Positions 10,966 to 23,406 of a stretch of 64,000 bases of DNA are shown in pieces. The DNA lies in assembly GCF_016906535.1 (NCBI RefSeq), contig NC_057382.1, forward strand, positions 124,001-188,000, written 5' to 3'. Below the pieces are notes generated by a model that saw nothing but the letters and a program-made list of their open reading frames with translations, was not told where the DNA came from and did no database searches. The position numbers and the translations under genes were made by a program. Every line of letters begins with the position of its first letter. Position 1 is the first letter of the stretch. The stretch is from Rhizoctonia solani. Taxonomy: Eukaryota; Basidiomycota; Agaricomycetes; Cantharellales; Ceratobasidiaceae.

Positions 10966-13085
10966 TCACAAGAGCGGCAATAGTGCACACCGCGAATTCA
11001 CGTAATCACACCACGTAACCGAACCACCCCCAACACCCACCCCATTCCAAAGATGCCTCAAGACAGGAATAAAGTCGGCCCCGCGAAGAATCCATATATG
11101 AGTGTTTCGGAAGGATAATAACTTTTGATAAATTAAGGTTCGCTGAGTTTCATATCGCGCTGCGATCCCGGCCTATATTAAAACCACCTCAAGCTGATGA
11201 ACATGACACATTGAACGCGAACTCACAATCAGACATGGTATAGACAAGTGCACATCCATAGGCGAATCATGTACAACTCTTATCAGCCGAATAATTTGTC
11301 TCACAGAAGCTTGTACGCGTCGATCAGACGAATTCACCCCACACATACCCTAAACGAAAATACTCAATGTCGACGTGATAGAATGAACGGATGTTTGAAA
11401 CATACCATATAAATATAAATAAGAGTAGTATGCCTCCAGCTCTCTTGTATCGCCATCCGAAGTACTACTTCAACAGATTCCTCTCCCCAAATATCAGATA
11501 TCCGCGGCCGCCATGACAAAGTTTGAGTCTCCAAGTTGGACCAGTCGCTCGCGTGAGTGTGAACATGTCCAATGATATGAATCCATTCGATTGGGATACC
11601 ATGAAATATTTCCATAGGAAGAGGTGGATATGACACTACCGGGGGATCACCTGGGTCGTATTCCGCCAGTGACCTAACGCCAAGAGCCAAGGAACACATC
11701 ATGTCATAGAAGACAAACCTCCTAATCTCGTATCGTGAAGTCGAAAGAATTCGAGGGAGTAATATCGTGAGCTGTCCCCCTTTCTCACTCCAAAGTTCGG
11801 GGTCGCTTGATACCAACTGTAGAAATAGTGGTAATGCTCGTTTCAGAAAGGCGTATCCTGCGACGGTATCAACAACGAGGAAAGTCAAATAAGCCAACTG
11901 AATCATGAGGGAAATGCGTTAGGCGGTTCAAAGCGACAAAAGGTATACCTACTTCTAATAATCCTGTAAGCCGATCTTCTGATTCTTGGAGCGAAGGGCT
12001 CGAAGACGCGCGACCCATAACTTGTCGATCGAAGTTGGCAATCCATTTCTTGCAACAATCCGAAGCGGCATCTTTGGGTTTTTCTGTAAGAACTTCAAAT
12101 ACCTTGGCACCGAGGTACATGAATCCAAGCATTTTATTGGAACGCTTCATACGCTGGGCCAAACCACGGCTTATTGGGACAGGAGGTGACCGAAAGAATT
12201 TACGGAGGCGATGTGTCTCGTCTGAATGAGATGTTAGATTGTAAGTGCCCCCGCACTGTCAGACTCACATTCGGATAAGATAAATGTGAAATAACTTTCC
12301 CGCATCCGCGCGTTTACGTTCAAGGAACGGGGTATCTCAGCTTGAATTACCAGGGGGAGAGTGGCACCTATACCCGGGTCAAATGTTCTCGCTCGAACGA
12401 GGCTTTGTGAATGCTCCTGAGGCCACACCCCATCGAATGCTCGAAGTTCCTGAGCCAAAGTTGATAGACCTTGTGGTTTTGAAAGTGACTTGGCCATGAG
12501 TTCCAGAGCGCCTGCACTCAGGATCGAGTTTTCGGAGTCGTTAAACGATTCTAGACGTGACTTTGCATCCTCTGAAGGTACATCATCCAAATTTCGGGAC
12601 AAAGCATTAGGACCGGTGAGTCGACTAGACTGGTTGGATTGATTAACGAACTTGAGGTCCGCAAATCACGATGGTACTGGACAGCTTACTCACCGACTGG
12701 TTCTGGACAGCCCGAGTTGCACTCGGTGTTTCCACACACCTTGGCGTTGGGGCAGGGTCATTTATATCTAAGCGCCCGAGTGTCCTTGTTGATCCAAACA
12801 CTTTCTCCGTTAATGGGCTCTCCAGAGGGTCGTTATCATACCCAAGGCACTTAAACCGGCCCTTGGTACAACGCTCGCAGACCGGTCTAGTCCTATACAG
12901 TTCAATCATCAGAATAGCGGTGGCTCGAATTGAAATTAATGCTTACCGGTCGCACTTCTTTCTCCTGGGAAGTTCACTCCGCAAGTCAGACAAGACAGAA
13001 TCCTCAGTAGATGACATACTAACCTCTGTCGACAAGTGAGACAACTCAGTCCCCTCGGCCCATACGTAGACTTATGTGTTTTCAT
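10966..13085 (-). CDS. Zn2Cys6 transcription factor, cluster paralog 1
   Basis: The start at 13085 gives MKTHKSTYGPRGLSCLTCRQR. A 5' intron (from 13023) splits the zinc cluster and the next tiny exon adds RKKCDR. A further intron leads to TRPVCERCTKGRFKCLGYD, completing the six cysteines. The middle and C-terminal part matches the fungal-specific transcription factor type seen in all paralogs here: MYLGAKVFEVL, SLAEYDPGDPP, AIQESWRHTTLIYIYM, then GMCGVNSSDRRVQASVRQI, ARYETQRTL and HLWNGVG. Stop TGA is at 10966-10968. I found no internal stop or frameshift in the exons checked. The product is expected to be a nuclear DNA-binding regulator, target unknown. It is more diverged from paralogs 2 and 3 than those are from each other. 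Confidence 0.8.
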
Positions 13086-13629
13086 CGATACTTTCCCCCG
13101 CGCTGTAGTTATCGTGTGACCTCTCAGAAATGGAAGCAGTGGGAATCATGACCGTAGTCATGACCAGACTCTAGTTTCATCACGTGTGGGCGCTTGCCCG
13201 ACACCGAGGAATGGTGGGACCTCAAGCTTGCCGCCTCGGGTGGGACACTTCGAACTCCCAGGGTAGGATTCGAACTCGCTCGCGAAAACACTGCTGGGAC
13301 ATATTCGTCTATTGGGCCAAGAAGATCGTTTGTAACTGCAAGCATAAAATTGAATTCCAATACTTCCCAGTAATATCTACATTGCGCAGAGAGCACTTAT
13401 ATGCACACGCAAAATTTACAATGAGGACTATATCTTTTGCTTCAATCGCTCTGGAAAGTGGTCAAGAAAAATCTATTTCTACAGACAATGATGTCCTAAA
13501 CCAACGTTAGTTTCCCGCTCTTACCATGTTGAGCCATTCCGTAAAATAAACCTGCCTCGATGCAAATAGAGGCACATTCTTCGGGGTCCTCGGGCACGTT
13601 CAAACTTTGACTCGGCTGCCGATCCGTCA
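13086..13629. other. intergenic between paralogs 1 and 2
   Basis: No gene recognised. Around 13425-13500 the sequence resembles the 3' flank of paralog 3 near 17305-17375, so the duplication that produced paralogs 2 and 3 carried some downstream sequence. A GGATTCGAAC motif at 13264-13276 resembles a tRNA T-arm, but no tRNA could be folded around it. Confidence 0.4.
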
Positions 13630-15636
13630 TCATAGTATTGGAAGCACTTCACATCTCATCTGGACGTAATCGTCCCACACGACTGCGCCGCCATATATAG
13701 CGGCACTATGCCACAGAGAATCTAAAACTCGCGCGAAATCTCGGCCTTGAATCGCCCATAACCTGATTCCACTGAAAGACCTGAGCTTTCGGAAAATGAG
13801 TGCTCGCTGAGTCTCGTATCGGGCTGATATCCCGGCCTAACAAAGGTTTAGTCAACAAACATAAAAGGGAGTTAGCGAGAACTTACTACGAGGGATGTGA
13901 TCGAGAAGTGTACGTCCATAGTCGTATCTCCCACCACTTCCATTAATTTGACGATTTGGTACACGGAGGCCTGAACTCTGGCATCATGAGAAGTTACCCC
14001 ACACATACCCTTTAACACCATCATCAACACAAATTCCTGTGCTTACTCGACCAAGAGACCCACCATATAGATATAAATTAACGTTGCATGTCTCCAGGCT
14101 TCCTGTATCGCAGTGCGATATATCAGTTGGTTTGACTCTTCGTACCGAGTATCCGCTCGATTCCATGCCCACGCCCTCATTTCCAGCTCGCGCCAGTCTG
14201 CACTCTTAACTTGGGCGCGCCAATTGTGCACCTCGGAGATAATGATAACCATTTCAGCGGGTGCACCCTGCACATCATGAAACCAATCAGCCGAGATGTT
14301 TGTCCCAGGTGCGGTTGGCAGTTCCGTCGAGTCGTATTCAGCCTGTGTTGGAACCCCGAGTATGAGCGAATACACGATATCTTGGTACACGAATCTCTGA
14401 AGGTCGGCTTGAAATGAGGTCAGGACTGATGGCAGAGATATGCAAAGAAGTCCGTTGCGTTCTTCTTTGGCCCAATGATCTGGGTAATTCGATACAAGGC
14501 GGAGGGCGTTGGGCAGCGCGAGACGCAGAGTATTGTACGCCGCAGCAGTGCCGAGGACAATAAGTTGTATGAGACCTAACTAATATTGAAGGTATTGTTA
14601 TTTTACCTAGGCGTTGTAAGTTAACTTGCCTTACGTGCAGAAGCCCACTCAACCTATCCTCTACCTCTTTCACTGATGGGAACGGGTTCTGGAGCTCTTC
14701 TGAGCTTGTTACATGATTCGCGTACCGCGTCACCCACTGGGAGCTCGACTGTATGGCCATTTCCTCTGGTTTTCCTACAAAGGTTTCGAATATCTTAGCT
14801 CCAAGGTACATATATCCAAGTCTTCGAGGTCGGCTTAAATTCGCGATGAGGTGTCCCGGTCCTTCCTTAGTGGGAGGTCTGAAAAACTTGAGGATTCGGT
14901 GTCTATAATCTGGAAACTGGACTATCCAAAATCCGAAACTACAAGCAAACAGAAAACTTACATTCTCCCAGAATGAACGTCAGGTAGCTCTCCCTCATCC
15001 ACCTGTTAGCGTTCACCCCACGTGGAATCATCGAAGGCAGCGATAGTCTGATAGCATTATCCGACCCATGGCTTCTTACACCTGGCTCCCAGTCTGCGTC
15101 TTGCACTGGATGATGCATCGATGATGCAATGCTCATTAGCGAGCTTTCGGGAGAGCTACGGTCGGTAAGCGAGATGACCGCAGGAGTAAGGTAGTCGTTT
15201 ATGTCCGACGCCGACACACGCGTCCCGTAGTAAACAACCTTTGCACTCGACTCGGGCTTGATAGACCTCAGTGCACCTTCACGACACGGCGATAGCACTC
15301 ACAACTGCGTCCCCAAACTCTACTCCGAAGACAAGCGGACGCAAGTTCGCTCCAGAGGTATTCACCACGCGCTCTTCAAGGGACGGTTTGTCGGTTGGGG
15401 GCTCGTACGTTTCATCGCCATACCCCAAACACGGAAATGCCCCCTTTGAATTCAAGCACCGCAAGCAAAACGGTCGAGTCTTGTCGCATTTTTTCTTCCT
15501 ATATAGTCACAAGACAATCATCAGTAACAAACTGTAATTAATTTCAGTCATAAATGACTCAAAGCACTCACCTCTGCCTACACGTCAAGCAGCTCTCAGG
15601 TCGGGGGCCAGGGCCGGATTTAGGTTTACTTGGCAT
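13630..15636 (-). CDS. Zn2Cys6 transcription factor, cluster paralog 2
   Basis: The start at 15636 gives MPSKPKSGPGPRPESCLTCR. An intron after CRQR leads to KKKCDKTRPFCLRCLNSKG and the sixth Cys in PCLGY. The loop between the last two cysteines of the cluster is 8 residues, against 6 in paralogs 1, 4 and 5. After further introns come DINDYLTPAVISL, WMRESYLTFILGEY, MYLGAKIFETF, EAWRHATLIYIYM, GMCGVTSHDARVQASVY, ARYETQRALIF and a C-terminal WDDYVQMRCEVLPIL. TGA is at 13630-13632. Introns are short with good GT-AG ends and the frame is open throughout. It is the closest relative of paralog 3, sharing a very similar block at 14961-15349. Likely a functional nuclear regulator; targets unknown. Confidence 0.82.
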
Positions 15637-17520
15637 CAGCAGATCGTAGTAGACGATCTATATAGCCCAAGAGGGGTGTGCAAGTTGAGTTATATCAGCC
15701 TTCGAATGTATGATGATAAGAAGATCGATACATTCGATCAGTTGGAGTCGAGAACAAAGTGTCCAGTAATCACGTGGTTACCTATCATATGCTCAAGAAG
15801 CGTCGCTGATGCGACCCTATAGCTTCTATCTTATTCGCCAAGGATACAGAACCGCACAAAATTAGATATATCAAACTTTGGTGCGTATTTTTCTTGATTT
15901 GTGGTAAGTCGGCCCCAAATACAATATATGTGTCCTATTTGAACCATTCAAAGAGAGTGTTTCATTCATGCGTGGAGCCTGAATAAGTGCATCAATATCT
16001 CTTTATCTATGCTTTACCCGCAACGCGAGCTGCAGGAATCTACTACCAGATGATACACTTCATCGGTGTTGAGTATTGCTTACAAATTTGTCCAATTTTC
16101 TTAATAGGTCCATCTCTACGAGTATCCCATGGTTCTGTGAAGACTTTTCAAGCAAGATGATAATTAAGCCAGAATATTTGGGAATCACTCACTGGATGGC
16201 TCCAGGTGCTTGGCCAGCGCCAAATTAATGCTGAGACAAATGGTTGGTGCTTGATAGCATGAATCCTTTTTGTAGCTATAGCCTATATACAGGGTCACAA
16301 TTCTTATGACCAGCCTTTATTTTGCCAACTAGCTACATGGTAAACCCCCAAGGTACGAAAGATCCGCATGCAGAAACACCAAATACGCACCTCGACAGCG
16401 CACGGGGGCGAGCTGGGATGCAGATTTACAAAAGGGTTGGTCAGCTTTTACCAACACTCTGCATATAAAGTGTGGTTTTGGCACGCGGAAAACTCATACT
16501 TTGGGAGCTCACTGCATACTAATTATAACCATTTTATTTTCGAATTCCTAGAGAATGGTATCCTCTGGTAGCATGCATATATCGATTGATATTATCCTAG
16601 TGTCCTTTAGGGTCTTTAACTGCCCATATAGTGCAGGTGTATTCCAAGGGCTTCCTACAGGTGTCATATTGCAATTTTCGCAACGATGTAATGACCATGT
16701 TCGTTTGGAACGTCCATTGGTCTATTCACACCGTCTCACCAGGAACTACGAACCATATCATCAAAGTCTGAAAATAGGCATAATACAAAGGTGCTAATGC
16801 ACACAAGTAGCCCTGGGTACTACCTGAACCAAATGTCGTTAATTTATCATAGTAGGGTGTAGCGAGCGGAAACAGGGGAGCGTGTCAAGCACACAGAAAG
16901 AGATTAGTGTATAAATGACAAACGCAAACATACAATATCAGAAGGAGAAGGAGACATACTCCATGCGCTCAGCTGGTGGAGAACATGAGTCAAGGTGTCA
17001 ATATTGGACAAACAAAATGTGTAGGTGAACAAGACCAAAACCGGCCTCTAATCCCTAGGCTGGTGGGCATCCCCCCCCCCCCGGAAGTTCGATCTCCGTA
17101 TTCTCATCCAGAAATTGCTCACAAAAACACAGACAAGACATACTCGTCTACCGGGATATGAATATAATCGATAAGCACAATCACAAGGTCAAGTTATGAT
17201 GCCTCACAATAAGAAAAGTATCTACATTAGTGCAGAGTACAGAACGTGCGTATGGACATATCAAGAGTCTCTATAAATATAGCATTAAATTTATGATGTG
17301 GGTAATGTCTTTGCTTTAACCGCTCTGGTGCATATTTCACAAAACGTTCACCCTTACAGACAACAAGATCCTGGAATATTATTTGGCTGTCGTGTTAGGT
17401 ACCACATTCTTACCAGGCCAAGTGAGCATCCCGTAGAAAAACCGCCCCGATACAAACAGAAGCACATACCTTGGGATCCTTGGCCAATTTCAAACCCCTG
17501 GCCCGGCCGCCGATCCATCC
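15637..17520. other. intergenic between paralogs 2 and 3
   Basis: About 1.9 kb with no gene I can support. It contains a C12 run near 17071-17082 and scattered short open frames without protein character. The part nearest paralog 3 (17240-17520) resembles the 3' flank of paralog 2 and is part of the duplicated unit. Confidence 0.4.
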
Positions 17521-19541
17521 TTATATATATGGTATTGGAAGTACCTCGTATCTCTTCTGCACGTAATCATCCCACCCAACTGCAGCACCACATATAGCGG
17601 GACCATGCCAAAGATGATTCAAAACCCGCGCGAAATCCGCACCTTGGAGTAACCACACCCTAACTCCACTGTAAGAGTTGAGCTTATTGAAAATGAGCGT
17701 GCGTTGCGACTCGTATCGTGCTGCTATGCCAGCCTGAGAAAGATTTAGCTGATTTAAAAGGGCAGATTGACAGGAACCTACAATGATGAGTGGACCTGTC
17801 AAATGTCCATTTATATTTGTATCTCCTACCACATCGACCAACTTGATGATTTGGTACACGGAGGCTTGAACTCGTCCATCATGAGAAGTTGCCCCACACA
17901 TACCCTTCGGCCTTATGATTAATACAGATACCCAAGTATTTAAATAAAAAAACGCACCATGTAGATATACATCAATGTTGCGTGCCTCCAGGCTTCCTGA
18001 ATCGCGGCGCGATAGATCAGTTGGCTGGACTCTTCGTACCGAGTATCTACCTGGCCCCACGACCATGTCCTCATTTCTAATTCGAGCCAATCCACGATTT
18101 TCACTTGAGCTCGCCGACTGTGGACCTCGGAGATAATGATAACCATCTCAGCGGGTGCACCATGCACATCATGAAACCAATCAGCCGAGATGTTTGTCCC
18201 AGGTGCGGTTGGCAGTCCCGTCGAGTCGTATTCAGCTAATGTTGGAACTCCAAGTACAAGCGAATACAAGATATCCTGGAATGCGAATCGTTGAATTTCA
18301 GTTCGACCCGAGCTAAGGACTGCTGGAAGAGATATGCGGAGAAGTCCATTGCGCTCTTGTCTAGCCCAGAGATCTGGATGGTCTGATACCAGGCGAAGAA
18401 AGTTTGGCAGTGCGAGACGAAATGTGTTATAGCCTACCCCGGTGCCGAGGACAATGAATTGTATGAGGGCTAGCTGGTAAACGTGTTGTTATCTGGCCCA
18501 AGTGCTATGCGGTAGCTCGTCTTACATTATGTAGCCTACTCAATCTATCCTCTACTTCTTGTGTCGACGGAAACGGGTTCTGAAGTTCTTCTGAGCTTGT
18601 TACATCATTCGTGTACCGCGTCACCCACTGTGAACATAATTTTATGGCCACTTCCTCTGACTTTTCGACAAAGGCTTCAAATACTTTAGCTCCAAGATAC
18701 ATGAGCCCAAGTCTTAGGGGCCGATTCAACTGTGCCATAACGAATCCCTGCCCTGTGTTAGTGGGAGGTCTGAAAAACTTGAGGACTCGGTGCCGCTGGT
18801 CTAGAAACTGTGCTATTCAAACTTTTGAGACCAGAAGCACAGCACACAAAATCTCACATTCTCCCAGAATGAACGTCAGGTAGCTCTCCCTCATCCACCT
18901 GTTAGCGTTCACCCCACGTGGAATCATCGAAGGCAGCGATAGTCTGATAGCATTATCCGATCCATGCCTTCTTACACCTGGCTCCCAGTCGGCGTCTTTC
19001 ACTGGACGATGCATCGATGATGCAACGCTCATTAGCGAGCTTTCGGGAGAGCCACGGTCGGTAAGCGAGATGAACGCAGGAGTAAGATAATCGTTTATAT
19101 CTGATGCCGACACACGTGTCTTGTAGTAAGTGACCTTTGCACTCGACTCGGGCTTGATAGACCTCAGTGCACCTTCACGGCACGGCGATGGTACTCACAA
19201 CTGCGTCCCCAAACTCTACTCCGAAGACAAGCGGACGCAAGTTCGTTCGAGGCAAGTTTGTCGCGCGCTCTTCGAGGACTGGTGCCAGTTTCTTGATCTC
19301 TGGCTCGTACGTTTCATCCTCATACCCCAAACACGGAAAAAGTCCCTTTGAATTCAAACACCGTAGACAAAATGGCCGGGTCTTATCGCATTTTTTCTTC
19401 CTGAATAACACATCCGAAAGAGTCGTCAGTCATAAATCAGAATTGACCAATGTCATAAATGGGCAAAGGGACCTGCCTTTGTCTACATGTCAAGCAGCTC
19501 TCAGGTCGCGGGCCAGGAGCAGATCTATGTTTACTTGGCAT
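17521..19541 (-). CDS. Zn2Cys6 transcription factor, cluster paralog 3
   Basis: The start at 19541 gives MPSKHRSAPGPRPESCLTCR and the architecture of paralog 2. The first intron needs a GC donor at 19476 (AAAG|GCAGGT): using the GT four bases later would shift the frame, and the conserved exon boundary matches GC. Then come KKKCDKTRPFCLRCLNSKG, DINDYLTPAFISL, WMRESYLTFILGEY, QRHRVLKFFRPP, MYLGAKVFEAF, EAWRHATLMYIYM, GMCGATSHDGRVQASVY and ARYESQRTLIF. It ends WDDYVQKRYEVLPIPYI with TAA at 17521-17523. The open frame is intact. As in paralog 2, the last loop of the zinc cluster is 8 residues long. Recent tandem duplication with paralog 2 is clear. Confidence 0.82.
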
Positions 19542-21029
19542 GAGTGGATCGTAAGTCAGTGGGCGATCAATATAACCCAAAGAGCGCTTCCGAGTCGAGC
19601 TGTATCCCTAGATTTCGTATCTATGATGAGATGATCCACATTCGAGTCGGGTCCTCGATCGTAAGCGTTTAGAACACAAGTGTCGGGTAGTCACGTGGCT
19701 GCCTACCCGTAAGCTACAATACATTCGACAAACAGTATACGATGGCAAATACCATACATGGAGCTCATGACTGCGCCCAGATAGGGAGGCTGTCCTATCG
19801 CTTGAGCCATTAATGTAATAAATTAGCGCGCTACACGCTACTTGATTTCTCATCAATTCCAATAGGCCAGCTGCGATAACTATCACGTATGAGAGTTGTG
19901 TATATGCATAAAATTCCTAGAAATTCAATACGGTGGGACTCGTGCGCCATACCTATGTTCAGATAAAGCGTTCATTGCGTTCTCCACCAATAGTTCATCT
20001 TGCTCGATGAATCACGGCGAAATCCAAAAGTACAAAAAGTCCGCGTGAAGTTCAGATTTTAGCCAAGCATTCACGACCCAAAAAAACGTAGAGTCCGCAG
20101 TCTAAACGGTATGTATATCCATGAAAATGCCGTTTGATTTTTCCAGAACCTGTAAAAAGCGCGCGCAATTTTTGACATCCAGAAAATCTGCACTTTGGGG
20201 ATTCACTGTATAATGAGCCCGCAATGTACTCCGATCCTTGTACACGCAAAATCCAACAACACCAGCACCAGGAGACTAAGATGGATGACAAGCACCTTTA
20301 CACTTTTCAAAGATTCCAGCAATGTGCCCGTAGTAAGCTTATCCGAGCTACCAGACAAGATGATAACACCTTCCTCGCGCCAGTTCTGAGCCCTCGCAAC
20401 GCGCTCCAACAGTAAAGTTACGAGTGTTGGAAATCCATCAATATTGTAAACCAGAGGGGAAGGGGAGGTGTTTCGCCAATTGCAATATATCAACTTGATG
20501 TGTATTCCACTGCATTTCCTTTCGACCAAATGACATGCATCCCAGTGGTCATAAGAAGCCGCAAGGATGGAATGTCATCGCCTCCTGCACATTGCAACCC
20601 AGAGTCCAAGGCCAGAATCATGTCCAATCCGAAACTCCAATTTTGACTTCGACCGAGGATATTTGGAGTTTTTGGCACAGCTGCGCTCTCGGCGTGTTTG
20701 CTTGGCGATTGCTCGTTGGGGGACTTGACTGGGTATGAGGTTCGAGTTTCGGAGATTGTAACTCGCGTCTCTATAGGGGTAGCTCTCCATTTGATTGGTG
20801 CGATCGCCTATACAGGTTGTGGGCCTCCCGAGTTCCGACAACACCCCGGTGCCCCACTGTATTCCCAATTTCCTCTCAGAATCATCCGACACATCCAATC
20901 GACAATAAAATGGATGAGAAAAAATATGGATATATGCAACACATTGAACAATCCAACCAATCCAAAGCATTGTAGCAAAAAAAAAAAGAAACCACCTTGA
21001 TCCTCCAGTATTATACAAATAAGCATAAT
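19542..21029 (-). other. unrecognised coding-like remnants
   Basis: Minus-strand open stretches between the ABC-transporter gene and paralog 3 have protein-like composition. Examples are ILALDSGLQCAGGDDIPSL (about 20600) and RAQNWREEGVIILSGSSDKL (about 20370). I do not recognise a family. The pieces do not join into a clean model, so this is either a degraded gene or chance. The A11 run near 20979-20989 and AT-rich flanks suggest non-coding sequence between them. Confidence 0.25.
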
Positions 21030-22895
21030 TCAATCAGTAAACGCAACGTAAAGCGCATCTCGAGCATCATCCACATCAACCAATTTCCTGAACGCTCCAT
21101 GTCGATTTAATAATTCGCTTGGAGTCCCAAGCTCGGCGAGGTGTCCGGCTTCAAGGACCAAGACCTACAAGAGAACACATTCCATCAGTACCATGTAGAT
21201 CTACACATGATATGGCTACAGGATACCTTGTCTACGCCTTGGATGTTCCTCAGCGTGTTCGTGATCACAAGGATGGTTGCGTTTGGAAGTGCGCAACGGA
21301 GAGATGCGTGGAATTCCGTGTCAGGCGCGTATTCTACCATAAACAGAGATAAGCCCCCGCTCGGCAATGACGAAAGCAATAATAGCAATTAATCAACTGA
21401 CCAATCGAAGTCGTAGTTTCGTCCACGATGATAAGCTTACTCTGTCTATCATACCAATTTGGCGTCATGTCCCGAACCAAAACACGAATAGTTGCTTACC
21501 TCACAACTGCCGCAGCAAATCCTACCCCATACTGAGCACGCGCGCTTATCCTCTTCAGACCAATCTCTAACCCAAATCCGACTAATCCCGCAGTGTTCAG
21601 CGCCGCATAGAGCGTCTCGTTTGAATATTGGTGCTGTGGGTCGAGAACGTATCGGACCGTGGCTCGACTGGACGACGAAGCTGCTTGTCCGGTTATTAAT
21701 GAAATATGGGATGAAAGGATCGTAGGATGAATGGTATGCGTTCCAACACCGCTATTGTAGCCCAAAGTCGTGGTTAGCCCCAGATTGCCAAGAACCAAGA
21801 GCAGTGCGCGTACTCAAAGAAGACCTTGCCTTCTGTGGGAATAAACCTTAACAACGCCAATGCCAAGGCATCTTTCCCGCCTAGGCTCCCCGTTTAGTAT
21901 TCCTCGAAATTTTTTTTCAAGAGTGGTGGGCACAGCACTGACTTGCTAGTTTTCCGACTATACCGATCCTATCCCCCGCTGAAACGCGAAACGAAATATC
22001 TTCGATTGTTGGGGGCTCCTGGTCGCTGTATTGGGCCGTCAGGTTCTGGACTACAAGCCGACCTGATGTGGGCCAGTTTGTAGGAGGGGTCTTGTATTTG
22101 TTTGTAGGAGAGGAGGACCATGCAAGTATCGGGGTGATAATCGAGGCGATGGCGAGAAAACCGATACGAACCCAGTCGCATATCAGAGTAGCCTTGGACA
22201 TTTCGCGTCCTGGGAATATTTGGACCCATATATCAACGAGTAAAGCGAGTAGTAGAAGGGGGGTGATGTGCGAATCACAAGCTGCGTTGAATTCGGGACC
22301 GAGGCAGAGTGTTAGGAAAGCGAGTAAGGTGGTATATGTCTGCTCAAAAAGATTAGATCGTAACGGGCACTATGGGAGACTGCACATACATAGAAACACG
22401 CGAGCGATAGCCGGGTAGACTGTTCCTTGGTTAAGCATAGATTGGTGTGGTGCTGTCGTTTCTTGCGTTTGCCGATTCCATGTCCTGCGAGAGCGCTCGC
22501 CACTTGATCCGTTGCCCCCGGCTTAGCATTATCCGGGTTGGGGCAAGATTCGGCCATTCCGAGCATCACGATTGCAAGTAGTAATAGTATCAAGCAAACG
22601 CCAAGTCGGAGCACTTTCCAGATATTGATAGATCGCTGGGCGCGAGTCGGACGAGTGGTACTCCGCGTTTTCTTTCGCACGGTACCGCTAGATAATGAGC
22701 GCCGGAGATCGAGGTCATGGAGATAGTAGTGAATAAGGAGCACGGCTGCAGACAAGATGGCTGATATGAAGGGTGCGTAAAGAAGTGATTGATAGTCGTC
22801 AGAGTGGGAGTCAGTAGGACCAGAATCCTCAAGTACATGTTGGTAGGTCATGCTGCCAGATAGAGGCGCAAGAGGACGCAGCTGCGGTGTAATCA
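21030..22895 (-). pseudogene. ABCC-type ABC transporter with internal deletion (TMD0 fused to NBD2)
   Basis: The N-terminal part has hydrophobic segments typical of the extra TMD0 of ABCC/MRP transporters (LLYAPFISAILSAAVLLIHY, VLRLGVCLILLLLAIVML, TYTTLLAFLTL, LLLLALLVDIWV, IGFLAIASIITPILAW). Within one exon it passes into WPTSGRLVVQNLTAQYS and SFRVSAGDRIGIVG, the entry to the second nucleotide-binding domain. TMD1, NBD1 and TMD2 are missing. Walker A reads GKLASGKD across an intron, with Asp for the usual Ser/Thr. The signature motif region reads YGVGFAA instead of an LSGGQ-like motif. Walker B (KLIIVDE) and the C-terminal GHLAELGTPSELL are present. TGA is at 21030-21032. Start is uncertain (ATG at 22895 or 22851). 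As a transporter it should be dead; expression of a short product cannot be excluded. Confidence 0.68.
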
Positions 22896-23406
22896 TATTT
22901 GGGAGTCGAATCAATAGGGCATAGACATAGTGCTGGCAGTGGTCGCGAGAACAAGAACAAGCGTTCGCAAATATAGTGGAACTGATTACGTATGTGACGT
23001 GTGTGTTCTTAGTTCTGGTTAGCCAAGGCTTCTCTCCACGTCGAACTAGATGCGCTCGGGCTATCGAGGTCGAAGGGCGAGGAACCTCTGGCTCCAATTG
23101 GATACTCTCACAAAGTCTCTGGTGTGCTTAGTCATCTGGCGCCAAGGTTCAAATTCATTGGCAATTGGCCTAAAAAGAACTCCCGCGGTCGGGTTGGAAT
23201 TTTCCCCAGCACGGCGCCACGCTCTCATGGATGTGGAGGCTCACTAAGCCTCAGGTGGCGATGACCGGACACCCGAGAAGCGCCGTCGTGACAACTCTTT
23301 CGTTATGCAATGATGTATCGCGCGAGTCGCGTACGAGTACTTCCGACGCTCTTATTGCAGCCTCTACTCTACCACATCCCCCGATACTGTATCTTTATTT
23401 TTACTC
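22896..23406. promoter_or_regulatory. divergent upstream region, ABC remnant and paralog 4
   Basis: About 0.5 kb between the start of the minus-strand ABC remnant and the plus-strand Zn2Cys6 paralog 4. It should contain both promoters. AT-rich sequence (tatctttatttttactc) lies just before the paralog 4 ATG. No specific element was identified. Confidence 0.3.

Noticed and set aside
13250..13330. Possible tRNA on the minus strand (GTTCGAATCC motif)
   Set aside because: The T-loop-like motif is present, but neither the T-stem nor the acceptor and D arms pair, so it is not a tRNA.
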